Made by a program: the position numbers and the translations under genes
DNA from: Symsagittifera roscoffensis
Taxonomy: Eukaryota > Xenacoelomorpha > Acoela > Convolutidae
Assembly: GCF_963678635.1 (NCBI RefSeq)
Contig: NC_087063.1
Coordinates: forward strand, 142,324 to 206,323
Direction: 5' to 3'
Length of the DNA: 64,000 nucleotides
The notes under the pieces: generated by a model
The model's database searches: none
What the model saw: the letters and a program-made list of their open reading frames with translations, nothing else
What the model was told of the DNA's origin: nothing
Shown here: piece by piece, positions 39,201-49,584 of the stretch
Layout of the letters: every line of letters begins with the position of its first letter
Position numbering within the stretch: the stretch's first letter is position 1

Positions 39201-40793
39201 ACCTAAGAAACAGCCGACATGATACCGGGATCCGGAGAAATACTCTGTGAAATCAGTGGCGGAACATTTACCTAAGAAACAGCCGACATGATACCGGGAT
39301 CCGGAGAAAGACTCTGTGAAATCAGTGGCGGAACATTTACCTAAGAAACAGCCGACATGATACCGGGATCCGGAGAAATACTCTGTGAAATCAGTGGCGG
39401 ACTATTTACCTAAGAAACAGCCGACATGATACCGGGATCCGGAGAAATACTCTGTGAAATCAGTGGCGGAACATTTACCTAAGAAACAGCCGACATGATA
39501 CCGGGATCCGGAGAAATACTCTGTGAAATCAGTGGCGGAACATCTACCTAAGAAACAGCCGACATGATACCGGGATCCGGAGAAATACTCTGTGAAATCA
39601 GTGGCGGAACATTTACCTAAGAAACAGCCGACATGATACCGGGATCCGGAGAAATACTCTGTGAAATCAGTGGCGGAACATTTACCTAAGAAACAGCCGA
39701 CATGGTACCGGGATCCGGAGAAATACTCTGTGAAATCAGTGGCGGAGCATTTACCTAAGAAACAGCCGACATGATACCGGGATCCGGAGAAATACTCTGT
39801 GAAATCAGTCGCGGAACATTTACCGAAGAAACAGCCGACATGATACCGGGATCCGGAGAAATACTCTGTGAAATCAGTGGCGGAACATTTACCTAAGAAA
39901 CAGCCGACATGATACCGGGATCCGGAGAAATACTCTGTGAAATCAGTGGCGGAACATTTACCTAAGAAACAGCCGACATGATACCGGGATCCGGAGAAAT
40001 ACTCTGTGAAATCAGTGGCGGAACATTTACCTAAGAAACAGCCGACATGATACCGGGATCCGGAGAAATACTCTGTGAAATCAGTGGCGGAACATTTACC
40101 TAAGAAACAGCCGACATGATACCGGGATCCGGAGAAATACTCTGTGAAATCAGTGGCGGAACATTTACCTAAAAAACAGCCGACATGATACCGGGATCCG
40201 GAGAAATACTCTGTGAAATCAGTGGCGGAACATTTACCTAAGAAACAGCCGACATGATACCGGGATCCGAGAAATACTCTGTGAAATCAGTGGCGGAACA
40301 TTTACCTAAGAAACAGCCGACATGATACCGGGATCCGGAGAAATACTCTGTGAAATCAGTGGCGGAACATTTACCAAAGAAACAGCCGAAATGATATCGG
40401 GATCCGGAGAAATACTCTGTGAAATCAGTGGCGGAACATTTACCGAAGAAACAGCCGACATGATACCGGGATCCGGAGAAATACTCTGTGAAATCAGTGG
40501 CGGAACATTTACCTAAGAAACAACCGACATGATACCCGGATCCGGAGAAATACTCTGTGAAATCAGTGGCGGAACATTTACCTAAGAAACAGCCGACATG
40601 ATACCGGGATCCGGAGAAATACTCTGTGAAATCAGTGGCGGAACATTTACCTAAGAAACAGCCGACATGATACCCGGATCCGGAGAAATACTCTGTGAAA
40701 TCAGTGGCGGAACATTTACCTAAGAAACAGCCGACATGATACCGGGATCCGGAGAAATACTCTGTGAAATCAGTCGCGGAACATTTACCTGGA
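36285..40793. repeat. 69-bp minisatellite, about 65 copies
   Basis: The unit contains GAAATCAGTGGCGGAACATT, TACCTAAGAAACAGCCGACA and TGATACCGGGATCCGGAGAA. It is repeated head to tail with very low divergence. Only a few length variants occur: +1 near 36515, -1 near 36568 and -1 near 40267. Because 69 is a multiple of 3, reading frames persist through the array. On the + strand one frame has a single TGA per unit and another a single TAA per unit. On the - strand one frame has no stop in the consensus. Diagnostic variants recur at 621 bp (37676/38297), so nine-unit blocks have been duplicated. No ATG opens the stop-free - frame in the consensus. Confidence 0.96.
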
Positions 40794-43030
40794 GAGAAGG
40801 AGATGTCGGACTAATTAAAAAAGTGTTTCTCTCGAAGCTTATAGAACAGAGTTGGCGACTAGAAGTCCTCCAAGAGAAGCAACTGAACATAGATTCCATA
40901 AAGTAGAGCGCCACTTGTTCACATGGAAGTTTAGACAGAAGACACTGGAGCTAGGCAAGGCTTTCAAAGCAGTGTGGGTTTGGGATTAGTAGAAAAAATA
41001 GGCAAAAAAAGGAAAAAAAAACGAAAAGTCAATGCCAGAAATTCTTAACAGTCAAACATTTGATCGGGCGAGGCTGAGATTTAATTTCATAATACAATTT
41101 ATAATAACTGTAAAACTGACTACAGAGTAACGCTTATTCCTGAAACAGGAGGATTTTGATGCTGCTATTGCAGTAGCCAAATAGTCTGTTTTGTTATTGT
41201 TATTAAGATGATTGTATTGACGATCACAATCAATGTCAGCCATACGAATACTTAAAGTTGTTACGACTCATGCATACTAAAACACGAAATCCTAGACGTC
41301 CTGCACATTTTTTAATATTTTTTGATTATGCCGAAATAATGAAAAATTTTCAAAATTTAAAACAAAAGAAAAGAAAAAAAATTACGCAAAATAACACTTG
41401 GTAAATTTACAAACTAATGATATTTCAGTTATTCTAATATGTATGTAATTTAGCAAAAAACCCATACTTTACAAAGTAAGCAAATAATAAACATACCAAA
41501 TAAATAATATGGCCATTAAAAAACGAAAAAAGAACCGACAGAAACTAGAACAAAAACAGTAAACCAAAAAAACTGAATTTTTCTTTTGAAAATTTTATTA
41601 CAACCCGAAACATTCTTTAACTAATTACTTCTTAAATGATGGTACTTTTAATTGAATGCTAAGATTCTGAGCATGTCAGAGAGTATGTTTACCATGATTT
41701 TTACGATCACCATTTAAAAACTAAAATTTTTACGTGAAAAAATTCTAGTACACGATTGCAACGCCCTTGTTTATCGCAAGGATAAGGATCGGGAACTAGA
41801 CTTTTGTCCCGTAAACAACTTCTCTGACACGTTTATGAGAAATGGTTACGTTGTTCTAATAGTGCAATTTTAATAGTGCAAAGTCGAGACTACTTCCCAC
41901 TTGGCCTAGAGGTAATGCGGTTGCCTCTGTACCCTAATGTCTGCGTTGCGAGTCTATGACGGACCTTTCTTTTTTCAGTATGTATGAAATTGAACTTTTT
42001 TCCCAGAAAAACAGAATTGTCGGACTTTCGTTTATCTACTCATAATTTGTTGGCTTAGTTACCCCCATCAACTTGTGCTGTCAGCTTTTTTTTATCGAAG
42101 ATGAAAATTTTTTTAGTTTACTCCTGCAATTTGCAAACTGAATAGCCCTGATTTAGTATAGTTTCCTTTATTTTCCTTTTCGCTTTTTTTTCGCATACCA
42201 ACTTCATTTGACCTTTTTTTCGGCTTATGTTTTGTTCAGCTTAGTTACTTCATTTTCTAACAAATCAAGAGCAAAAAATAAAAATAATTTTTTTGAAAAC
42301 AAGGTTACTTGTATTGCAATGCAAGATTTAAAATTTTAAAAGTTGACTGTTTGAAATTTTTGTACGATAACATTTTTTATGGCTTTTATTTTATTTTTAT
42401 CTCACTAGCGTCTTTTCACATGTTGCGGGAATAGTGGCCGCTCGGTAATTGCTAAAACATTATTTCATAAATTTTGTTGTTTTTCGACTGTTTTTCTGAA
42501 ACTATTTGTTTTTTGTTCACATTTTTTTTTATTTTGTTATTTCTGTCTAGTTCTGTTACAATTTGCTGGCTTGCAATTTTGCGCTTGCGTGTTATCGCAT
42601 GTGATGCGAAATTTTGCTTCGCGTATGCGTTTAACAGATTGGCAATATTGTTTTCTCTCTAGATGGTTGTTTTTTTTTCAAAAAGTAGTTTCCAGATTTT
42701 AGTTTATTTTGAAACTAAATTTATCTTACTTAAAAAATCGTTTTTTGGAAAAATTAACGTTTAACTTTAAAATTGGTTGAGTTACATACTCTCATAATGC
42801 AGTTTTTCTATGATGTTTTAAAGTTCCTGGAAACTTCTGATTATCAAAAGCCTTGGTTTATTCAAGCTTTGATCCTGTTTGATAAAAACTCTCGGTCAAA
42901 AAGCAAAACATTGAGATAAAAAAAAAAATTTTTTTGAAAAGAGTGTGGGTCATACATTAGATTCAATTTCCAAAAACATTTTATCGCAACTTTTCTATCT
43001 ACTTAGTGTCCCAAAAATAACGTATAAATT
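40794..43030. other. AT-rich unique region, no protein gene recognised
   Basis: Beyond the minisatellite there are no convincing exons. A 62-codon hydrophobic frame at 42474-42662 and a 63-codon frame at 41052-41243 have no recognisable family. The only item of note is the tRNA-like sequence near 41.9 kb. Confidence 0.45.
41898..41976 (+). pseudogene. tRNA-like sequence or SINE head with pol III boxes
   Basis: TTGGCCTAGAGGTAATGCGG resembles the 5' part of a tRNA with an A box. About 35 bases on, GCGTTGCGAGTCTATG resembles the B box (GGTTCGANTCC pattern) with changes. A T-rich run (TTTCTTTTTT) follows, as after a polymerase III gene. The acceptor stem does not pair convincingly, so this is more likely a tRNA pseudogene or tRNA-derived SINE head than a working tRNA. 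I cannot name the amino acid. Confidence 0.4.
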
Positions 43031-44660
43031 TTGACGTTAAATTCTTCAAATTTACTCTTGCTGATATTCTTCAAATGCGTGCTGATATTTTTTGCTATTT
43101 ATTTTGACGGAGATTTTTTCCCTGCGAAACTTTTTAACCAGCCTGAAATGATCAAAAACTCATTGGAGCTGAAACTTTACATAGATGTACCAAATAGACG
43201 GTTTGACATTTCACATTTGAGATAGCTTTTCGAAAGCACTTCTGGCGGAAAAAAAAATTTCATTTTAAATTGATCTCAACGCCATCTGGTTGACTCATTT
43301 GTCCTTTACATTTGAGTCGCATGTTGACCCTGATCAACACTGGTCGACCTAAGAAGCATCGGTCCTATTCGATAAAGCTACTTTTCTATATTATTTAATC
43401 ACCTTAGAGTTCCCTACAATAGTGACTTTTTATAAGCAGTCGCTCAACCAAAAACGAGCTCCTCACTCTTCTAGTTTTTGCTCCAGAAAACAACAAAATT
43501 AAAATCTTTTCAAAGCACAAAAACTTGACAAGCAGTTCTTTCATTTCTTTTCTGTAAATCTATGATACACATTTTTTTAAACTTTAGTCCAAAAAAAGTC
43601 ATATTGCTTCAATTTGATATATTTTTTGATGAAAAATGTTTGCTACTGCGGTACTGTGCAACTATGATTAAAAACTGTGTCAAGCTTTTGCAGAAGAATT
43701 TCGGTGACGAAACAATTGAAGGTTCGGTTTTTATTTGTTATCAATGCCATCTATTTTACTTGCGTACCGACCGCGGCCGAATCACATATTGACCGTGGTC
43801 AGCTTTGATTGGCCCAGCTCAACTCACTTTCTATCATTGGTCAATGTACTCATCGATCCTGTTCGAAAAAGGTCCTGGTTGAAAACAGTCTAGGTCTCGG
43901 TAGTGTATAGCTAAAAACTAAACTTAATTAAAGGGAGGGTAAATCAAACAATATAATCTATATTCCGTGGAGTTCATCGCGAAGTTCCTAATAATTAGTC
44001 TAATCAAAAAACCGTAAAAAAGATATTAACTTTAAATAGTCGCTCAATCAAAAAGAGCACCTCACTTTTCTCGTGTTGTCTCAAAGTCACCAAGTTTGAA
44101 TGGCAGAAATTGGACATCATTTTTTCATTTTTTCTCTATAAATTTATGATACGCGTCTTCTTGATTTTTTGCCCAATGAAATATTGGTCCATTGTGCTTT
44201 TTGATAATTTTTAGATGGAGTAATTTTTGAAAAGATTTCTCTCTGAACAGATGGACGTAAAGCATTGGTTAATTAAAAGCAAACTATACTTTAACACTGA
44301 CAATACAAAAGTGGTAAAGTGCACAAGATCCAGAAATACAAAAAACATAAATGTTGTCAAAATGAACGGAGAATACATAGAAAATATTTCAACGTTTAGT
44401 TATTTAAAAATGTCCTTAGATCGCAAATTAAATTTTGAAAAGCACGTAGAAGTACTCGGGTAAAAACTTTTGTTGAAGCAGAAATTTTTCTCAGATCTAC
44501 CACAAATTTGATGCGATATCTCACTTTACTGAGATTTTTTTCTGTGACAGCATTTTAGTAACGAAAATTTTTTTGTTATTAATTTTTGCTATCTATTTGA
44601 CTCATGCATTGACCAGGATTGAATCACAAATGGACCCTGCTCGGTCAGTAGAGACGACAG
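43031..44660. repeat. Diverged tandem copies of a ~0.6-kb unit
   Basis: Related blocks recur about 600 bp apart. AGTCGCTCAACCAAAAACGA at 43438 pairs with AGTCGCTCAATCAAAAAGAG at 44038. TTTCTTTTCTGTAAATCTATGATACAC-like text near 43548 pairs with the matching stretch near 44140. A TTGACC..GGTC motif cluster follows at about 43325, 43790 and 44610. Copies are heavily diverged. The LINE fragment lies inside the last copy. Confidence 0.5.
44227..44463 (+). pseudogene. LINE reverse transcriptase fragment (C-terminal part)
   Basis: A 78-codon frame contains DVKHWLIKSKLYFNTDNTKV, then VVKMNGEYIENISTFSYLKM and LDRKLNFEKHVE. This is the pattern found near the C-terminal end of the reverse-transcriptase domain of non-LTR retrotransposons: W-L-x-x-N-K-L-x-x-N-x-x-K-T, an N-G-x-x-I-E-x-x-x-x-F-x-Y-L-G turn, then L-x-F-x-x-H. 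The usual Y-L-G reads Y-L-K. Flanking RT motifs, including the catalytic F/Y-A-D-D box and the endonuclease, are absent, so it is a dead 5'- and 3'-truncated fragment. The frame does not begin with ATG. Clade not assigned. Confidence 0.75.
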
Positions 44661-44905
44661 TGAACACAGTCATTTAATATAGAGTTTCCATTCCAGCTTC
44701 TTTTGGTGTCATAGTTCTAAATAGAAAAACTCATAGCAGGAAAAAATCATATTCGGATATTTTAGCAAATTGCGACCAGCAAAACCATATGCAAAAGGAA
44801 CACGACTTACTCAAAAATATTTATACTGCCTGACTCAAAGCTGAACACCTGACTTTCGAAACTCCAAAACTGGAGCACAGTGAGACGAGTGAAAGACGAG
44901 AAAAC
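44464..44905 (+). other. Upstream region of VAChT
   Basis: About 440 bp between the LINE fragment and the VAChT start. It holds the last part of the diverged 0.6-kb repeat up to about 44660. The last 85 bases are less AT-rich and may be 5' untranslated leader. No TATA box at a sensible distance is visible. Confidence 0.4.
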
Positions 44906-45509
44906 ATGAACGAAATGGCCGGATCCGACTTGAAATACAACACCGAAGAGCACTCGGGATTGAACGGCGACAAAACTTCGGGATTCAACGAGGCACCGAA
45001 GCGATCCGATTCTTCAGAAGCGATCATGAGAATGTACAAAAACATGGAGGCTAGAATCGAGGATGGAAAATTCCAAAGAATCCTTGTTCTCATAATCGTA
45101 AGCTGCGCACTGCTACTAGACAACATGTTATATATGGTCATAGTTCCCATCATTCCGGATTATCTGAGAAAGGTGAATGCTTGGGACACTCGAACCTCGT
45201 ATGGGCAGAAGAACGAACTGAAGAATGGGGCGTGGGTTAATTCGACATACATAACGGACACCTATTACGAAGGGGAAGATACTAGTCTGGGCTTTCTGTT
45301 CGCTAGCAAGGCCTTCATCCAACTAATCGCCAACCCCGTGAGTGGGACTTTGATTGACAGAGTGGGCTACGAAGTGCCCATGGTGTTCGGCCTGTTCGTC
45401 ATGTTCACATCCACCACCATATTCGCCTTCGGAGAGACCTACACTTTCCTGTTCTTGGCCAGGTGCATGCAGGGCATCGGATCTGCATTCGCCGACACTG
45501 CTGGATTAG
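44906..45509 (+). CDS. VAChT: Vesicular acetylcholine transporter, exon 1
   Basis: Encodes residues 1-201 plus one base of codon 202. The cytosolic N-terminus (1-57) is hydrophilic. Transmembrane segment 1 (about 58-83) carries the family signature LLLDNMLYMVIVPIIPDYL with the conserved Asp72. A luminal loop (84-126) has one N-glycosylation site (Asn112-Ser-Thr). TM2 to TM4 follow, with LFASKA, the NPVSG..DRVGY stretch and RCMQGIGSAFADTAGL. Family members exchange two luminal protons for one cytosolic acetylcholine and so fill synaptic vesicles. The chosen ATG has A at -3; a second ATG lies three codons on. VAChT is preferred over VMAT because of the FADTAGLAMIADRF join and later motifs. The last conserved codon is followed by GA, not GT. 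Alternative frames across the exon are shadows. Confidence 0.95.
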
Positions 45510-45900
45510 GAAAATATTTGCATTCAAACTTCATTTCACGCTCATTTTTCCAACTAGCAATCTGAATTTTACTCCAAGTCAATATCATAATTCAAAATGG
45601 GCCTTCTCGAAAAAACCTTTCTCTATTCAAAATATGCTTTGATAATTCAAATAACATTGTTGTTATGAAATTTTTTGTAAACTTTTTTAATGAGACGTAA
45701 TTTTGAACTATATTTGAGATGCAAAGGCAGAAATTCATCAAGAGAGAAATTATTGTTATTACTTTTATTATGATTGTTATTCTGATTATTATGAATGTTA
45801 TTCTGATTATTATGATTGTTATTATGATTATTACGACTATGATTATCATTATTATGATTATTTGATCATTATTGTTATGATTATTATTATGATTATTATG

Positions 45901-45944
<44 letters not shown>

Positions 45945-45955
45945 GATTATTATTA

Positions 45956-45995
<40 letters not shown>

Positions 45996-46048
45996 GATTA
46001 TTATTATTATTATTATTACTATTATTATCATTATTATTATTACTATTA

Positions 46049-46084
<36 letters not shown>

Positions 46085-46107
46085 GATTATTATTATGATT
46101 ATTATTA

Positions 46108-46174
<67 letters not shown>

Positions 46175-46176
46175 TA

Positions 46177-46224
<48 letters not shown>

Positions 46225-46321
46225 GATTATTGTTATTATTATTATTATTATTATTACTATTATATTATTATGATTATTATGATTATTATTATTATTATTA
46301 TTATTATTATGATTATTATTA

Positions 46322-46391
<70 letters not shown>

Positions 46392-46393
46392 TA

Positions 46394-46426
<33 letters not shown>

Positions 46427-46693
46427 GATTATTATTATTATTATGATTATTATTATTATTATGATTATTAGTATTATGACTAGTATTATTATGATTATCA
46501 TTTTTATTATGGTTATTATTATTATTAGTATTATGATCATTTTTATTATTATTTTTAATATAATTATTATGTGTCTTATAATGAAAAGAGAAGACGCTGC
46601 TTAGAAATGACTTCATTCGAATATAGTTTTATAGTTTAAAAAAAGAAAACATTTTCCTTAAGAATTCAAATATTTCCATGGTGCCCTGAGCAG
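45510..46693 (+). other. VAChT intron 1, apparently GA-AG
   Basis: Conservation with other protostome VAChT proteins places the junction at ...ADTAGL then AMIADRF. Joining 45509 to 46694 gives exactly this and restores the Ala codon (G plus CG). The intron then begins GAAAAT and ends CTGAGCAG. No GT lies between the conserved TTA codon and the in-frame stop after 45560, so a normal donor is unavailable. The acceptor is a GAGCAG tandem (NAGNAG). The intron is 1184 bp, mostly trinucleotide repeat. Confidence 0.8.
45750..46572. repeat. (ATT)n / GATT microsatellite in VAChT intron 1
   Basis: About 820 bp of ATT triplets with interspersed GATT, GTT and ACT variants. Open frames here are runs of Ile, Leu, Tyr or Asn produced by the repeat and are not genes. 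The tract fills most of intron 1. Confidence 0.97.
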
Positions 46694-47608
46694 CGATGAT
46701 AGCCGACCGATTCACGGAAGAGCGAGAACGAAACCGGGCTCTCGGAATCGCACTGGCGTTCATCTCATTCGGATTTCTATTCGCGCCTCCCTTCGGCGGA
46801 GTGCTGTACCAATTCTGCGGCAAAGAAGTTCCCTTCCTGTTTCTAGCCTGCGTGGCCCTCATTGACGCGGCCATGCTGCTCCTCGTCAGTTCCAAGAACT
46901 CCCGCAGACTCAGGCAGGAACATGCACAAGTGCCCCATGCTCCCATTTACAAACTACTTTTGGACCCTGACGTTCTTGTAATCTCAGCTGCTCTCATCAT
47001 GGCTAACATTTCACTGGCCTTTCTAGAACCAACAATCGCTACCTGGATGGAAGATTCGATGGATGCAGACCAATGGCAGCAGGGAATCATCTGGCTGCCT
47101 GGATTTTTCCCTCACATTTTTGGGGTGTATCTTTGCGTGCAGTTGTCGAACAAGTACGCCAAAACACAGTACATTTATGCTGGCATAGGTCTGTGTGTGA
47201 TCGGGTTTTCGACTTGTTTCATTCCTGCCTGCACCACATTCACCCTCCTCATCCTCCCCATTTGCGGCATGTGCTTCGGGGTGGCCCTGGTGGACACTGC
47301 CCTGATCCCCGCCCTCTCCTACCTGGTGGACAGTCGCTACACTTCCGTATATGGGAGTGTGTACGCCATAGCCGACATCTCCTACTCGCTCGCTTATGCA
47401 TTCGGCCCAGTCGTGTCCGGCTGGATGGTCCACATCGTCGGCTTCACTTTCCTCAACATAATAGTGGGTCTGGCCAGCTGCATCTATGCCCCCAGTCTCT
47501 ACTCCCTCAGGAAGATCTACGGAGAGGAGGCGGAGTTCAGAGCCAGACGACAGGAGGAGACAAACCTGCTGGATAATGAAGAGCTCAACATGCCTACTAC
47601 AGTGTCAG
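46694..47608 (+). CDS. VAChT: Vesicular acetylcholine transporter, exon 2
   Basis: Encodes the end of codon 202 to the start of codon 507, covering the rest of the membrane domain. Landmarks are MIADRFTEERERNRALGIAL (cytosolic loop into TM5), APPFGGVLYQF, LAFLEPTIATWM (VAChT-type; VMATs carry a different version), CFGVALVDTALIP with Asp402, and YGSVYAIADISYSLAYAFGP with Asp429. Asp402 and Asp429 correspond to acidic residues known to matter for transport or ligand binding in vertebrate VAChT. The cytosolic tail has an acidic dileucine signal, EETNLL at 489-494, of the type that directs VAChT to vesicles. The exon ends TCAG before GTAACT, a good donor in phase 1. A 136-codon - strand frame here is a shadow. 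Confidence 0.96.
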
Positions 47609-48290
47609 GTAACTACAACACAACAACAATAACAACAACAACCCACCCACACCCCCCCCCCCCCCCACACTCATTCAAAAACATCAGCACTCAAGTTAAT
47701 AAATATCATACAACTTCAATCCACTTAATTTTTCTAATCAATTTCTACTATTTATATGCCATTTCCATCCCATTTGTTTGTTAGCTGCAGAGTTTTGACC
47801 AGCATATTCTTCAAAACTTAAAAAATGAAACATGAAAATTCTTTAAAAAACGATTTAAAATTTTTTCAAAAAAATGTCTGTAGAAAATATTTTCAATTTT
47901 TTTGAAAACTTTTTATTCCCAAAAAGGCGGAAAAGAAATTTCAAAAAGTACTGCTGTAGTTTTTAGGGCTCAAATTTCAAAAGTACTGCTGTAGTTTTTA
48001 GGGAAATGTAAGCCTACTTTTTTACGCTCATTTTGTTTCGTCGAAATTTGACTGAAAATCGAAATCTCAAACCTGTGTTTCTCAAAACCACAAAAACTGT
48101 TTGACATTTTTTAAAGTCAATAAAATCACAACTGAAATGGGTTCAATTTGATATATCACACGACATATTTGGATAAATATTTTTAGAACCTGACTTTGCG
48201 TGGAAAAAACTTGAAAAAACAAATGTGAAGACAAAGTACTCACTTTCAGTGATCGGAACAAATAGGTTGTAACTTTGAAAAAAAACAGCT

Positions 48291-48405
48291 GTTTAATTAC
48301 TTCCCTCTTTTCTCTTTGTAGGGTCTTAAGCTTTTTTAAAGGCAGGGGTCAAATGAATTACGTAAATATGCGCAGAATGAGAAATTATAATAGCTAAATC
48401 ATTAT
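48291..48405 (+). repeat. Direct repeat in VAChT intron 2, copy 1
   Basis: TTTAATTACTTCCC, TAGGGTCTTAAGC and GCAGAATGAGAAATTATAAT recur in the same order at 49468. Each copy carries a TCTTT-TAGGG stretch that looks like a splice acceptor. Confidence 0.75.
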
Positions 48406-48702
48406 AATAATCCAATGAAAAGATTGTTTTGCTGCTCTTTGCTGTGTTTAAAACGTTTTTGTTTATGTATCAAAAACATAATTTTTCCTAAAGATCTTGA
48501 GTACAAATTTCAAAATTCAGTCTACAAAAAAAAAGAACTTAACAAAGATGATACAAATAAAACAATTTCCATGCAGAAACAAATAAATCTCAAAAAAACC
48601 TGTTACAATGGAAATCAAATGCAAGGCAATCAATTACAATTTTTGCAAACTGTTTTAAAATACAGCTGATTGATTCGCGTTTGGTTTGCACTATCATATT
48701 AA

Positions 48703-49396
48703 AGTGCTGATTTAAATTATCCGAAAAAAAAACGAAGAAAACTTGAATGTTCAACCACGTTTTTCTCAAATTGGGTTAAGATTAGACAAAAAGGGAAGAG
48801 AACAAAAATTGCTTAAAATTTCACCAGAATTATTATGGTGCCATTTTTCTCCAATATTCTCAACTAAAATTTTACCCAAAAAATGGGTCATTTTGGCTTT
48901 TTTTCAATCACTTAAAAATTATGCTGAAACTACGTTGTTAATTGATGAGGAATATATACCACAAGAAGCCTCTCATAAGCCCAACAAAGCTCCAGAGATG
49001 TAAATCTCTAAGAATTGAATACAATGTTTACAATTTGTTTTCAAGCAAAAATTTTGGGTCTTATGGCAAAAACTAAATTTCTTGACTATCAAGCAAAAAC
49101 ATTTTCTCTTATACATGTTTTTGGAGATTTAACTGTTCTAGAATTTTGTTGGGCTGTGTAAGAGGCTTCTTGTGATATATATATTTATATATATTTCTCA
49201 TCAATTAACAAAATTTTGGGATATAACTTTGGTTGAGAATTTCGGAGACAAAATTGCAAAATATTATTTCTGATGAAATTCTAAGCTACTTTTGATTTCT
49301 TCCCTTTTGTCTAATTTTAACCCAATTTGAGAAAACGGTAATTAACAATTCTAGTTTTGTTCGTTTTGTCCGGGTAATTCAAATCAGTTTTGCACT
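48703..49396. mobile_element. Foldback (inverted-repeat) element in VAChT intron 2
   Basis: The left arm (from about 48703 to 49000) and the right arm (about 49130 to 49396) are imperfect reverse complements. For example, CTCAAATTGGGTTAAGATTA at 48767 pairs with TAATTTTAACCCAATTTGAG near 49312, and CTGATTTAAATTAT pairs with GTAATTCAAATCAG at the outer ends. The ~130-bp centre is AT-rich with TATATATAT. The paired arms could form a long hairpin in the pre-mRNA. No protein of its own is recognised. Confidence 0.75.
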
Positions 49397-49467
49397 CCTC
49401 AAAACTGTTCTTTTCAAGAAAAAAAAATATTTGCTACCCAAGTTAATGGACACGAAAATGAAATCTC

Positions 49468-49584
49468 TTTAATTACTTCCCCATTTTTTCTTTATAGGGT
49501 CTTTATAATCCTTTTTCTTAAAGCAGGGGCAATTGAATTAGTTAAAGTTGTGCAGAATGAGAAACTATAATAGCTAAAATTATA
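49468..49584 (+). repeat. Direct repeat in VAChT intron 2, copy 2
   Basis: The second copy of the 48291 repeat, about 1.18 kb downstream, with roughly 75-80% identity by eye. The two copies bracket the foldback element. Confidence 0.75.

Noticed and set aside
45510-45565. VAChT protein ending at 45565
   Set aside because: It would lose eight membrane segments; the conserved sequence resumes in exon 2 at exactly the right residue.
45862-46604. Long Ile, Leu, Tyr and Asn homopolymer frames
   Set aside because: Direct products of the (ATT)n microsatellite in an intron.
47023-47433. 136-codon - strand frame inside exon 2
   Set aside because: Antisense shadow of a conserved coding exon.
46696-47784. 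Reading exon 2 on to the stop at 47784
   Set aside because: A strong donor (TCAG then GTAACT) precedes low-complexity ACA and C-run sequence, and exon 3 restores a good phase and a plausible tail.
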